DNA of 44,108 bases, taken from contig NZ_CACSJA010000042.1 in NCBI RefSeq assembly GCF_902706035.1, positions 1 to 44,108 of the forward strand, given 5' to 3'. The position numbers and the translations under genes were made by a program. The DNA is from Pantoea sp. 18069. Its GTDB lineage: Bacteria; Pseudomonadota; Gammaproteobacteria; Burkholderiales; Burkholderiaceae_C. The notes beneath the pieces were generated by a model. It was not told where the DNA came from. It did no database searches and saw only the letters and a list, made by a program, of their open reading frames with translations. Below are positions 30,196-38,204 of this stretch, one piece after another. The first letter of the stretch is position 1. Each line of letters starts with the position of its first letter.

Positions 30196-31463
30196 GCCTG
30201 GGGCGCTGCGCCGTCGGCGTTCTTGCGCGGCTTGACCGCGCCCTTGATCATGTCGAAGCGGAACATACGGCATTCAATGGGGCCGTTCCACAGCGGCACG
30301 CGGCGCGACTCCTTGAGGCGCATCTTGCCGGGCAGCTTGAGGTCGGGCGTGAGCATCCAGGCCTGCCAGCCGCTGTAGTTCTTCTTCCAGTGCGATGCGA
30401 GTTCGTTGAAGAACTCGACGCCGTCCTCGGTCTGCGCCGTTTCACGGCCGACCTGCTCGACCTGGCCCATGCGCTCGGCCGCGTTGCGGCCCGCCGTGCC
30501 GGCAGCGGCAATGCGCTCGCCGTAAGGCGGGTTGAGCACCATCACGCCGGGCTGCTCGCTCGGCGGCATGCGCTGCAGCGCATCGCCGCCGCGCAGATTC
30601 ACGGCCCGGGCCACGCCCGCGCGCTCGGCATTGCGCTCGGCAAAATCGACCATGCGGTGCGAGACGTCCGAGCCGTAGATGCCCACCGGGCTCTCGCAGA
30701 TCGCGTCTTCGGCCTGGCGCACGATGGCTTCCCAGACATGGGGCTGGAACGGCACGAGCTTTTCAAACGCAAAGCGCCGCTGTATGCCCGGCGGAATCCG
30801 GGAGGCGATCTGCGCGGCCTCGATCACCACCGTGCCGCTGCCGCAGCAGGGGTCGTACAGCGGCTGCGGGTTGTCGCCGTGCGGGTCCCAGCCGGTGGCG
30901 GCAATCATCGCCGCGGCCAGCGTTTCCTTCAGGGGCGCATCGCCCTTGTCTTCGCGCCAGCCGCGCTTGAACAGCGCTTCGCCCGAGGTGTCGATGTAGA
31001 TCGTCGCTTCGTCCGTAGTCAGGTGCAGGTGCACGCGCAGATCGGGGTAGCGGGTCTCGACGTCGGGGCGCACGCCGGTCTTGGCGCGAAAGCGGTCGGC
31101 GATCGCGTCCTTGACGCGCAGCGCGGCGAAATTCAGGCTGGTCAGCGGGCTGTGCTGGGAGGTGACTTCGATCTTGAAGCTTTGGCGCGTGGTGAACCAG
31201 ATCTCCCAGGCGACTTCGCTGGCCGCGCGGTACAGGTCGTTCTCGCTGCGGTATTGCGAGGTCGACAGTTGCACCAGCACGCGCTGGGCAAGGCGGCTGT
31301 GCAGGTTCAGCAGCAGCGCATCGCGCCACGAGGCGCGCAGCATCACGCCCCCGCGGCCGACCAGCAGGTCATGCCCGGTGAGCCCCGTGATGCGGTGGGC
31401 CTCTTCGGCCAGATAGTCCTCAACGCCGGCGGCGCAGGGCAAAAACAGTTGCAGTTGATTCAT
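30192..31463 (-). CDS. THUMP-domain 23S rRNA (guanine-N2) methyltransferase, RlmL-like
   Basis: SAM-dependent RNA methyltransferase of 423 residues from the ATG at 31463 (MNQLQLFLPCAAGVEDYLAE). The N-terminal THUMP RNA-binding part runs to about 160. A Rossmann methylase follows: DPCCGSGTVVIEAAQIA (SAM loop), GSDVSHRMVDFAERNAE and the catalytic VLNPPYGERIAA. This matches the N-terminal half of E. coli RlmKL (m2G2445 of 23S rRNA), without the RlmK half. It is co-transcribed with the PIN gene that overlaps its end; rpoN lies 71 bp upstream. Confidence 0.9.
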   Translation of the reverse strand: MNQLQLFLPCAAGVEDYLAEEAHRITGLTGHDLLVGRGGVMLRASWRDALLLNLHSRLAQRVLVQLSTSQYRSENDLYRAASEVAWEIWFTTRQSFKIEVTSQHSPLTSLNFAALRVKDAIADRFRAKTGVRPDVETRYPDLRVHLHLTTDEATIYIDTSGEALFKRGWREDKGDAPLKETLAAAMIAATGWDPHGDNPQPLYDPCCGSGTVVIEAAQIASRIPPGIQRRFAFEKLVPFQPHVWEAIVRQAEDAICESPVGIYGSDVSHRMVDFAERNAERAGVARAVNLRGGDALQRMPPSEQPGVMVLNPPYGERIAAAGTAGRNAAERMGQVEQVGRETAQTEDGVEFFNELASHWKKNYSGWQAWMLTPDLKLPGKMRLKESRRVPLWNGPIECRMFRFDMIKGAVKPRKNADGAAPQA

Positions 31464-31534
31464 AGCAGGGGCCTGAGGATACGCGTTTGGCGGGAACTGC
31501 GAACATTCGAGGGCATGTTGCCAGACCCTGGCGG

Positions 31535-33115
31535 CTACAACGACTTGCGCAGATTGGCCGGCGCGATCTTGAGCACATCGCGGTATTTGGCCACGGTGCG
31601 GCGCGCGCACTCGATGCCCTGCTCCTTGAGCATGTCGGCCAGCTGGCTGTCCGACAGCGGCTTGAGCGGGTTCTCGGCCGCGACGAATTGCTTGATCAGC
31701 GCGCGCACCGCCGTGCTCGACGCATTGCCGCCGGTCTCCGTGCCCAGGCCCGAACCGAAGAAATACTTGAGTTCATAGGTGCCCATGGGCGTCGACATGT
31801 ACTTGGCCGTGGTCACGCGGCTGATCGTCGACTCGTGCAGGCCCAGCTCGTCGGCGATGTCGCGCAGCACCAGCGGGCGCATCGCGAGTTCGCCATGGGT
31901 GAAGAAGTTCTTTTGCCGCTGCACGATGGCCTGCGAGACGCGCAGGATGGTGTCGAAGCGCTGCTGGATGTTCTTGATGAACCAGCGCGCTTCCTGCAGC
32001 CGCTGCTGCAGGCCCGCATGCCCTTCGCTGCCCTTGTGGCCGCGCAAGGCGTTGGCGTAGATGTCGTGCACGCGCAGCCGCGGCATCACGTCGGGGTTGA
32101 GCTGCACGCTGAACTGGGGCTGGCCGTCGCCGCTGCTGCGCGCCATCTTGCGCACCAGCACATCGGGCACGATCAGGTTGCGCTCGACATCGGCAAAGCG
32201 CCGGCCCGGCCGGGGCTCGAGCCGCGCGATCAAGGCCATGGCCGCGCGAATGCGTTCGTCGCTCGCGCCGCAGGCCTGCATCAGCCGGCGCACGTCGCGC
32301 CGCGCAAGCAGATCCATGGGCTGCTCGCAGATGCGCAGCGCGGTCTGCACGGCAGCGGCATCGGTGTGCTCGTCGTCGCGCGCCGCGAGGTGCTTCAGTT
32401 GCAGCGTCAGGCATTCGGCGAGGTTGCGCGCGCCCACGCCCACGGGCTCGAGCGACTGCAGCAGGCGCAGCGCCACCGTGAAGTGGTGGACCAGCTCTTC
32501 CTGCTCCTCGAGCGCGTCGGCGCCGGCCAGGCCCGCGGCGAGTTCCTCGAGCGGGTCTTCAAGGTAGCCGTGTTCGTTGAGCGACTCGATCATGAAGCGC
32601 AAGGCCGCGCGATCGACATCGCCCAGGCGCAGCGACAGCGCCTGGCGGTGCAGGTGATCGGTCAGCGACTCGTGGCCGTGCGCGAGGTCCTGGGCTTCGG
32701 CGTCGTCATCGCCGCTGCGCGCGCGCGCTTCGCCGCCCCATTCGCTGTCGTCGGGCGCGAGGTCGGAGCTGCCGTCGCCTTCCCAATCCGGCGCGGCATC
32801 GGCTGCGGCCGTGACTTCGCTGCCGTCCGTTTCACTGCTGCTGGATTTTTCGGTCGACGACGCCGCCGTAGCCGCGTATGCGTCGTCGGCATAGTCGTCG
32901 CGCTGCGCGGGCACATCGGACTGGGCCAGGCCGAACTCCTCGCGCTCGGCTTCTTCCGTGGTGCGCTCCAGGAACGGATTGTCGTCGAGCATGTGCTCGA
33001 CTTCCTGGCTCAGCTCCAGCGTCGAGAGCTGCAGCAGCCAGATCGATTGCTGCAACTGGGGCGTGAGTGCAAGATGCTGCGATACGCGTAGAGACAGACC
33101 CGGCTTCAACAGCAT
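31535..33115 (-). CDS. rpoN: RNA polymerase sigma-54 factor
   Basis: Alternative sigma factor recognising GG-N10-GC promoters with enhancer-binding activators. It has 526 residues. Region I is LSLRVSQHLALTPQLQQSIW plus LLQLSTLELSQEVEHMLDDN. An acidic linker follows (about 55-135). The core-binding and DNA-binding regions include LHESTISRVTTAKYMSTPMG (helix-turn-helix) and the RpoN box ARRTVAKYRD near the C-terminus. It lies downstream of lptA and lptB, the standard proteobacterial order. The linker is longer than in E. coli, accounting for the extra length. Confidence 0.97.
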   Translation of the reverse strand: MLLKPGLSLRVSQHLALTPQLQQSIWLLQLSTLELSQEVEHMLDDNPFLERTTEEAEREEFGLAQSDVPAQRDDYADDAYAATAASSTEKSSSSETDGSEVTAAADAAPDWEGDGSSDLAPDDSEWGGEARARSGDDDAEAQDLAHGHESLTDHLHRQALSLRLGDVDRAALRFMIESLNEHGYLEDPLEELAAGLAGADALEEQEELVHHFTVALRLLQSLEPVGVGARNLAECLTLQLKHLAARDDEHTDAAAVQTALRICEQPMDLLARRDVRRLMQACGASDERIRAAMALIARLEPRPGRRFADVERNLIVPDVLVRKMARSSGDGQPQFSVQLNPDVMPRLRVHDIYANALRGHKGSEGHAGLQQRLQEARWFIKNIQQRFDTILRVSQAIVQRQKNFFTHGELAMRPLVLRDIADELGLHESTISRVTTAKYMSTPMGTYELKYFFGSGLGTETGGNASSTAVRALIKQFVAAENPLKPLSDSQLADMLKEQGIECARRTVAKYRDVLKIAPANLRKSL

Positions 33116-33152
33116 TCCCCTTCAAACCCACACAAGCTGGTGCACATGGCCA

Positions 33153-33920
33153 TCACATCCGGAAGTGCTCACCGAGGTAGACCCGGCGTACGTCGGCGTT
33201 TTCCACGATCTCCGCGGGCGTGCCCTGGGCGAGCACATGGCCGTCGCTGATGATGAAGGCGTGATCGCAGATGCCCAGCGTTTCGCGCACGTTGTGGTCG
33301 GTGATCAGCACGCCTATGCCCCGCGCCTTGAGAAAGCCGATGATGCGCTGGATCTCGATCACGGCGATCGGGTCGATGCCCGCGAACGGCTCGTCGAGCA
33401 GGATGAAGCGCGGCTGGGTGGCCAGCGCGCGCGCGATTTCCACGCGCCGGCGTTCGCCGCCCGACAATGCGAGCGCGGGCGAAGCGCGCAGATGGTCGAC
33501 GCGCAGCTCCTGCAGCAGCGCCAGCAGGCGGCGCTCGATTTCATCGCGTGTCAGCGGCTTGCCCTGTTCGTCGCGCTGCAGTTCGAGCACCGCGCGCACG
33601 TTGTCCTCGACGCTGAGCTTGCGAAAGATCGACGCCTCCTGCGGCAGATACGACAGGCCCAGGCGCGAACGCTGGTGGATGGGCATGTTGCCGACCGCCT
33701 GGCCGTCGATGAAGATGTCGCCGGCATCGCAGCGCACCAGGCCCACGATCATGTAGAACGACGTGGTCTTGCCCGCGCCGTTGGGCCCCAGCAGGCCCAC
33801 GACTTCGCCTTTTTGCACCGCCAGCGAGACGTCCTTGACCACCTTGCGGCTGCCATAGGATTTGGCCAGGTGCTTGACTTCGAGGCGGCTGGACTCGGGC
33901 GGCAAAGGGGTTGGGTTCAC
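33153..33920 (-). CDS. lptB: LPS export ABC transporter ATP-binding protein
   Basis: Cytoplasmic ATPase that powers lipopolysaccharide extraction by LptB2FG. The product has 255 residues from the GTG at 33920 (VNPTPLPPESSRLEVKHLAK); upstream in-frame codons overlap lptA and are unlikely. Walker A GPNGAGKTT, Q-loop YLPQEASIFRKL, signature LSGGERRRVEIARAL, Walker B FILLDEPFAGIDP and switch His ITDHNVRETL are all present. The gap to lptA is 10 bp. The partners LptC, LptF and LptG are not in the window. Confidence 0.96.
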   Translation of the reverse strand: MNPTPLPPESSRLEVKHLAKSYGSRKVVKDVSLAVQKGEVVGLLGPNGAGKTTSFYMIVGLVRCDAGDIFIDGQAVGNMPIHQRSRLGLSYLPQEASIFRKLSVEDNVRAVLELQRDEQGKPLTRDEIERRLLALLQELRVDHLRASPALALSGGERRRVEIARALATQPRFILLDEPFAGIDPIAVIEIQRIIGFLKARGIGVLITDHNVRETLGICDHAFIISDGHVLAQGTPAEIVENADVRRVYLGEHFRM

Positions 33921-33930
33921 GGAGCGCAGC

Positions 33931-34554
33931 TCATTTCTTCGGTTCGATGGTCGTGCTGGGCCGCAGGTTCGCGGCCGGTGCGGGCGCGGGGGCCGGCGGC
34001 TGCTCCCTGGGGGCAAGCACGGCGCGCACACGCCCGCCCGAAGCCGCGTCCGTGCCGTCACCCGCCGCGCGCGCCTGGCCGTCGACGGTGAACACATCGG
34101 TGAGGTTGTTGTAGACGATGACCGCGCCCGTGATTTCGTCGCTCAGCGCCGTGCCGCGGTAGCGGCGCAGCTCGCCGCGGCGGATCAGCTTGACGTTGTC
34201 GGCCTTGCCGTCGTACTCGATGACTTCGGCCTCGCCTTCGACGTACTCGTCGGGCTGGCCCGGCAAGGTGTCGCGCTTTTGCCGGAAGAATGCGCGCTTG
34301 CCCGCGGCCGCCGTCACGGTGCCGTACTGGTAGCCCTCGGCATCCTGGCGCACGTCGAGCTGCGCGCCGCGCAGCACGATCGTGCCCTTGGTCATGACCA
34401 CGTTGCCGGTGAAGACACTGGTCTGCTGGAGCTCATCGTGGCGCAATGCATCGGCCTCGATGTTCATGGGCTTGTTGCGGTCAGCCTTCTCGGCCTGAAC
34501 CGCGCCGAAGGCAAATACCGAGCACAAGAGGATGGGGAGTAGGCGTTTTTTCAT
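33931..34554 (-). CDS. lptA: LPS transport periplasmic protein LptA
   Basis: Periplasmic bridge protein carrying lipopolysaccharide from inner to outer membrane. The 207-residue product has a clear signal peptide (MKKRLLPILLCSVFAFGAVQA) and an OstA beta-jellyroll: PMNIEADALRHDELQQTSVF, FTGNVVMTKGTIVLRGAQLD, EYVEGEAEVIEYDGKADNVK, LSDEITGAVIVYNN. The C-terminal 35 residues are Pro/Ala-rich (QPPAPAPAPAANL), a disordered tail. lptC and kdsC, which often precede lptA, are absent here; a plus-strand lipoprotein gene lies upstream instead. Confidence 0.94.
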   Translation of the reverse strand: MKKRLLPILLCSVFAFGAVQAEKADRNKPMNIEADALRHDELQQTSVFTGNVVMTKGTIVLRGAQLDVRQDAEGYQYGTVTAAAGKRAFFRQKRDTLPGQPDEYVEGEAEVIEYDGKADNVKLIRRGELRRYRGTALSDEITGAVIVYNNLTDVFTVDGQARAAGDGTDAASGGRVRAVLAPREQPPAPAPAPAANLRPSTTIEPKK

Positions 34555-34745
34555 GGAGGGCACGAATCTTGCAGCCATTGTAGGGTGTGTCAGCCGTTCA
34601 TGCCGCCACACGCCGGTCTGGACCGTGCGCGCGGCCCCTCAAATGCGGCTTTCGGCAACGCGAGACATCACAGGATCGGGTGATGTGGAGGTCGCGGCAT
34701 TTTCTGACAATGGCGCCATCACCCACAACCCAAGCGGAGCCACTT

Positions 34746-35501
34746 ATGAAAAATGCACTGAAAATCCTGAGCGTCGCGCTCCTGGCAACATCGTTGATGG
34801 CTTGTGGCGGCGGAGATGACAACGAAAACACCGCGGACGCCGGTGGCTCCGGCGGCTCCAGCAATACCGATGGCTCGGGCGGCGCCGACGGCTCCGGCGG
34901 CTCGGGCAGCGGCCTCCCCGCCGGCACCCTCGTCGCCCACAGCTACTTCAGCCGCGATTTCTCAGGCACCCGCCAAGTGGAGCTCGACCTCCAGATCGAC
35001 AGCGCCACCACCACGCTGGGCAGCGACACCTTTACCTACACCTACAACACAGCGGCCGGAACCTGGAGCGCCAGCGATGGCTACAGCCTGATCGGCGGCC
35101 TGGCGGACAACCATCCCGGCGTCCAGGTCTGCAAAGACGGCGAGTCAGCGCATGTCGTCCTGCCCGCCAACGCCCAGCCTGCCACGCTCGAGGATCTCAA
35201 AGGCAAGACACTGACCTGGTACGAGGACTGCAAGGTCAGCGACGGCACGGGCGAAGACCCACTGCCCTCGTCCGTCACTTTCGCCAGCGACGGCTCGCTC
35301 GAGGTCAAGACCACAGGCCAGACCGAAACGGAATACCAGAGCCCAGAGAACGTGGCCGCGCTGCTGTCGGACAGCGGGTTCGCCGACGATTCCGGCACCA
35401 CACGCCTCTTCGCCTACAAGGTGGGGGAACGGCCTGTCGTGGTGCACCACAATCTCTCCGAGGAAATCATCACGACATGGGTCTACGAGCCCGGCAACTG
35501 A
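34746..35501 (+). CDS. Predicted lipoprotein of unknown function
   Basis: A 251-residue exported lipoprotein: signal peptide MKNALKILSVALLATSLMAC with the lipobox LMAC and acylated Cys at 20. The following GGGDD suggests outer-membrane sorting (no Asp at +2). Then comes a low-complexity Gly/Ser linker (about 33-57, repeats of SGG/DGSGG) and a C-terminal globular domain rich in beta strands and Thr. Two Cys (in VQVCKDGE and YEDCKVSD) may form a disulphide. I do not recognise the family. GGAG lies about 8 bases before the ATG. It is monocistronic, convergent with the LuxR-type gene. Confidence 0.8.
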   Translation: MKNALKILSVALLATSLMACGGGDDNENTADAGGSGGSSNTDGSGGADGSGGSGSGLPAGTLVAHSYFSRDFSGTRQVELDLQIDSATTTLGSDTFTYTYNTAAGTWSASDGYSLIGGLADNHPGVQVCKDGESAHVVLPANAQPATLEDLKGKTLTWYEDCKVSDGTGEDPLPSSVTFASDGSLEVKTTGQTETEYQSPENVAALLSDSGFADDSGTTRLFAYKVGERPVVVHHNLSEEIITTWVYEPGN

Positions 35502-35528
35502 CCGCGCAATGGCCCAGGCCGGGGAGCT

Positions 35529-36635
35529 TCAGATCCCCGGCCCGAGCAGCCCCAGCTGCCGCATCAACCGCAGCAGATCGGACTGTCTGCGGGTATGGGT
35601 CTTCTGGAACACTGCGCGCAGTTGCGTGCGCAGCGTGTTGAGCGAGAGCTGCAACTGCTCGGCAACGGCGGGCAGCGGGTCGTCGTATTGCAGCAGGTGG
35701 TGAACCAGCCGGATTTCCGCAGGCGTCAGGCCGAACAGGGCACGCAGCAAAGTGCCAGGGACGGCAGGCCGCCACTGCGGTCCCTGGATGGCCACCAGTG
35801 CCAGGGCGTCTCGCCAATGGACGCCGGCCGCCGGAGTGAATGGCAGGGTGACGAGCACGCCGGCATCGGGCAGCATCAGCGCTCCGGCCCTGGCGGTCTC
35901 GGTGCCGAGCCCGCACGCCTGTTCCAGCAGGCGGTGCAGCCTGGAGGAAAGCTGCGCGGGCTGGGCCGGCAGCGGGCAACCAGGCGCCAGCAGCCATTTC
36001 TGGCCGGCCGCATTGCTGGTGACGACACGGCCTTGTGCCGAGCACACGATCAAGGGGAAAGTCAGGGCATCCAGCGTGCTCTTGAGAAGCAGGGATTCGG
36101 TCCGTTGCTGGCGCAGTTGCTGGCGCAGGTTCAGCGCATGGCGCAGATGCGGCTGCATGGTCCGCATCAGCATCCGCTCCTGCAGGGTGAACGACTTGCG
36201 GCCGGCTTCACGCTGCACCGACAGGGTGTGGAGGTACTCGGTGCCGCTGCCCGCCGGCAGCAATGCATAGTTTCCGATGCCATGCGGGATCAGGAACTCG
36301 CGATAAAAGGGCATGCGCTGCAGGTTGGCTGCGCCATGGTAATCATGGTCGACATAGATATGCCCTGCCGCCAGCAGCGGCTCTGCGGCACGCGCCGGGT
36401 CCACGTCCTGCATGGCGGGAAAGCCGGCCTCGAGGTCTGGCAGCAGCGTGCCCGCGTGGTCTAGCGACAGGAGGCCGGTAGGCCGGTGCAGCGTCACGAG
36501 GGCCGCGCTGCCGCCGCCCAGGGCGGCAGTGACTTGCAGCAAACCCTGCTGCCACCTTTGCGGCGTGGCGATGCCGTCGTAGAGGCCCTCCAGCAACTGA
36601 AGCGCCTTGCTGTTTGGATCACTATGTGAAGACAT
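35529..36635 (-). CDS. LuxR-type transcriptional regulator
   Basis: A 368-residue regulator. The N-terminal ~180 residues look like a GAF/PAS-type sensor module (GIGNYALLPAGSGTEYLHTL). The middle (SLLLKSTLDALTFPLIVCSA, GRVVTSNAAGQKWL) resembles a second PAS-like fold. The C-terminal LuxR helix-turn-helix is in FGLTPAEIRLVHHLLQYDDP then AVAEQLQLSLNTLRTQLRAV. The ligand is unknown. A TACACT -10-like element lies about 36 bp upstream, and three GCAGTG repeats lie between it and the start, hinting at autoregulation. Target genes are not evident; the convergent lipoprotein gene is one possibility. Confidence 0.88.
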   Translation of the reverse strand: MSSHSDPNSKALQLLEGLYDGIATPQRWQQGLLQVTAALGGGSAALVTLHRPTGLLSLDHAGTLLPDLEAGFPAMQDVDPARAAEPLLAAGHIYVDHDYHGAANLQRMPFYREFLIPHGIGNYALLPAGSGTEYLHTLSVQREAGRKSFTLQERMLMRTMQPHLRHALNLRQQLRQQRTESLLLKSTLDALTFPLIVCSAQGRVVTSNAAGQKWLLAPGCPLPAQPAQLSSRLHRLLEQACGLGTETARAGALMLPDAGVLVTLPFTPAAGVHWRDALALVAIQGPQWRPAVPGTLLRALFGLTPAEIRLVHHLLQYDDPLPAVAEQLQLSLNTLRTQLRAVFQKTHTRRQSDLLRLMRQLGLLGPGI

Positions 36636-36643
36636 GGATCATT

Positions 36644-36676
36644 GCAGTGCAGGCAGTGGATGCCGTTGCAGTGTAG
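36644..36676. promoter_or_regulatory. Triple GCAGTG repeat at the LuxR-type gene promoter
   Basis: GCAGTG occurs at 36644-36649, 36653-36658 and 36668-36673, the last overlapping the minus-strand -10 hexamer TACACT (36671-36676). The spacings are 9 and 15 bp. The remaining 36677-36816 is GC-rich with no gene. Confidence 0.4.
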
Positions 36677-36816
36677 TCCAAACCCCGCATATTGAAAGCG
36701 ACTGTAACGCCCTGGGCCTGCACGGGCCCGCCGAGCGCCCTGGCGGCGCCAGCGCAAAGCGGGCCGGCCAGCCCTCCCGCCGGGGCGGCCGCCGCGCCCC
36801 ATTTACCGGCGCGTGC

Positions 36817-37470
36817 TCAGCCCTTGCGGCTCACGGCCACGAGGTGATCGGTCACGCGCAGCACATTGGCCATGTTGCCAGCCATCGTGCCGTCGGTGTA
36901 GAAGCGGCCGGCCACGCCGATCGAGGGCACGCCTTCGACGTTGTAGTCCTGCTGCAGCTGGGTCGCCTTGCGCACCTGGTTGGACACGGTGAACGAGTTG
37001 TAGCTCTCCTTGAACTTGTTCACATCCACGCCCTGCTTGCCGATCCAGGCGAAGATGTCCTCGTCCTTGGCCAGGCGGTTGCGCTCGACGTGGATCGCCT
37101 GGAACACCTTGGTGTGGACTTCGTCGAGCTTGCCCATGGCGAGCAGCGCGTAGTAGAGCTTTTGCTGGGGAATGAAGCTCGCGTTGAAGCCCACGGGCAC
37201 GCGCTGCACCACCACGTCAGCGGGCGCTGCCGACTTCCAGGCCGCGAACGCGGGCTCGAAAGCATGGCAGTGCGGACAGCTGTACCAGAAGAACTCGAGC
37301 ACTTCGACCTTGCCGGCACCGGCCGTGGTCGCCACGGGCTTGGCCAGCTTGGCGTAATCCTTGCCTTCCTTGGGCGCTGCGGCCTGGGCCAGCGCAGGCG
37401 TGGCCACGAAAGAAAGGGCACCAGCGGAAACTGCCGCAGTGGCAGCCAGAGAAAACTCACGGCGTTTCAT
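36817..37470 (-). CDS. dsbA: Periplasmic thiol:disulfide oxidoreductase DsbA
   Basis: Introduces disulfide bonds into exported proteins. The product has 217 residues from the ATG at 37470, with AAGGAGTG upstream. The signal peptide (MKRREFSLAATAAVSAGALS then FVATPALAQA) starts with KRREF, so Tat export cannot be excluded. The thioredoxin fold has active site C65-P-H-C68 in FFWYSCPHCHAFEP, and the cis-Pro loop is in VEGVPSIGVAG. It follows argS and the SPOR-protein gene on the same strand, an order conserved in the family. Confidence 0.95.
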   Translation of the reverse strand: MKRREFSLAATAAVSAGALSFVATPALAQAAAPKEGKDYAKLAKPVATTAGAGKVEVLEFFWYSCPHCHAFEPAFAAWKSAAPADVVVQRVPVGFNASFIPQQKLYYALLAMGKLDEVHTKVFQAIHVERNRLAKDEDIFAWIGKQGVDVNKFKESYNSFTVSNQVRKATQLQQDYNVEGVPSIGVAGRFYTDGTMAGNMANVLRVTDHLVAVSRKG

Positions 37471-37526
37471 GAAACAACACTCCTTGTTCGGTTCTGATAG
37501 GTCAGAGGGCGGGCACGCTGAAAAGT

Positions 37527-38189
37527 TCAGCGCTGCACACGCACCAGCGCGGAATCGACGCCCGCGCCTTCGAGCTTGAGCTTGAGCTGCTCGGCGTCGT
37601 CGCGCTTGCCGAACGGGCCTACGCGCACGCGAAACACCGTGCGGCCGTTTTGCTCGCGCTCGCTGACGCGCGATTCCCAGCCCAGCATGGCGAGCTTGGC
37701 GCGCTGTGCTTCGGCATCGGAAGGGCTGCGAAAAGCCCCGGCCTGCACGAAGTAGTTGAAGCCTTCGGCCGCGCTGGACTCGGCCGACTTGGCTTTCACC
37801 AGGTCGCCGAGCGGGTCGCTCGACGCGCTGGCCTTGCCGTCCGGCCTGGTCGTGGCGGTGACGGGTGCCACGGGTTGGCTCGACGCCGGCGCTTCGGTCG
37901 GCGCGGCCGTCACGCCATCCGTTGCGGGCGTCACGGCACCGGCCGCGGCATCGGGCGCCGCGGGCACGGTGATACGCGCCGGGTTCTTGCCGTACAGCGG
38001 CGAGTTCGGGTCCCAATCCTTGTTCTTCTTGGCCTCGGCCGCGTCCTGGTCGACGTTCTTCGGCGCTTTGCTGAGGAAGGGAACTGGGACCTTGCTGACA
38101 TACACCGCCACGCCCAGGGCCGCGCCCAAGCCGACGATGATGCCCAGGATGAGGCCGAGAATGGTGCCGCCGCGTTGCTGTGTCTTCAT
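37527..38189 (-). CDS. SPOR-domain cell-division-type protein (FtsN-like)
   Basis: A 220-residue inner-membrane protein with one N-terminal transmembrane helix (GGTILGLILGIIVGLGAALG, about 7-31), a long Ala/Pro/Thr-rich periplasmic linker (about 75-130) and a C-terminal SPOR domain (about 145-220: FNYFVQAGAFRSPSDAEAQR, RVRVGPFGKRDDAEQLKLKL). SPOR domains bind denuded septal peptidoglycan, so a role at the division site, as for FtsN, is likely. It lies 15 bp after argS and 56 bp before dsbA. Confidence 0.92.
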   Translation of the reverse strand: MKTQQRGGTILGLILGIIVGLGAALGVAVYVSKVPVPFLSKAPKNVDQDAAEAKKNKDWDPNSPLYGKNPARITVPAAPDAAAGAVTPATDGVTAAPTEAPASSQPVAPVTATTRPDGKASASSDPLGDLVKAKSAESSAAEGFNYFVQAGAFRSPSDAEAQRAKLAMLGWESRVSEREQNGRTVFRVRVGPFGKRDDAEQLKLKLEGAGVDSALVRVQR

Positions 38190-38204
38190 GATGGACTGAT
38201 TGGT

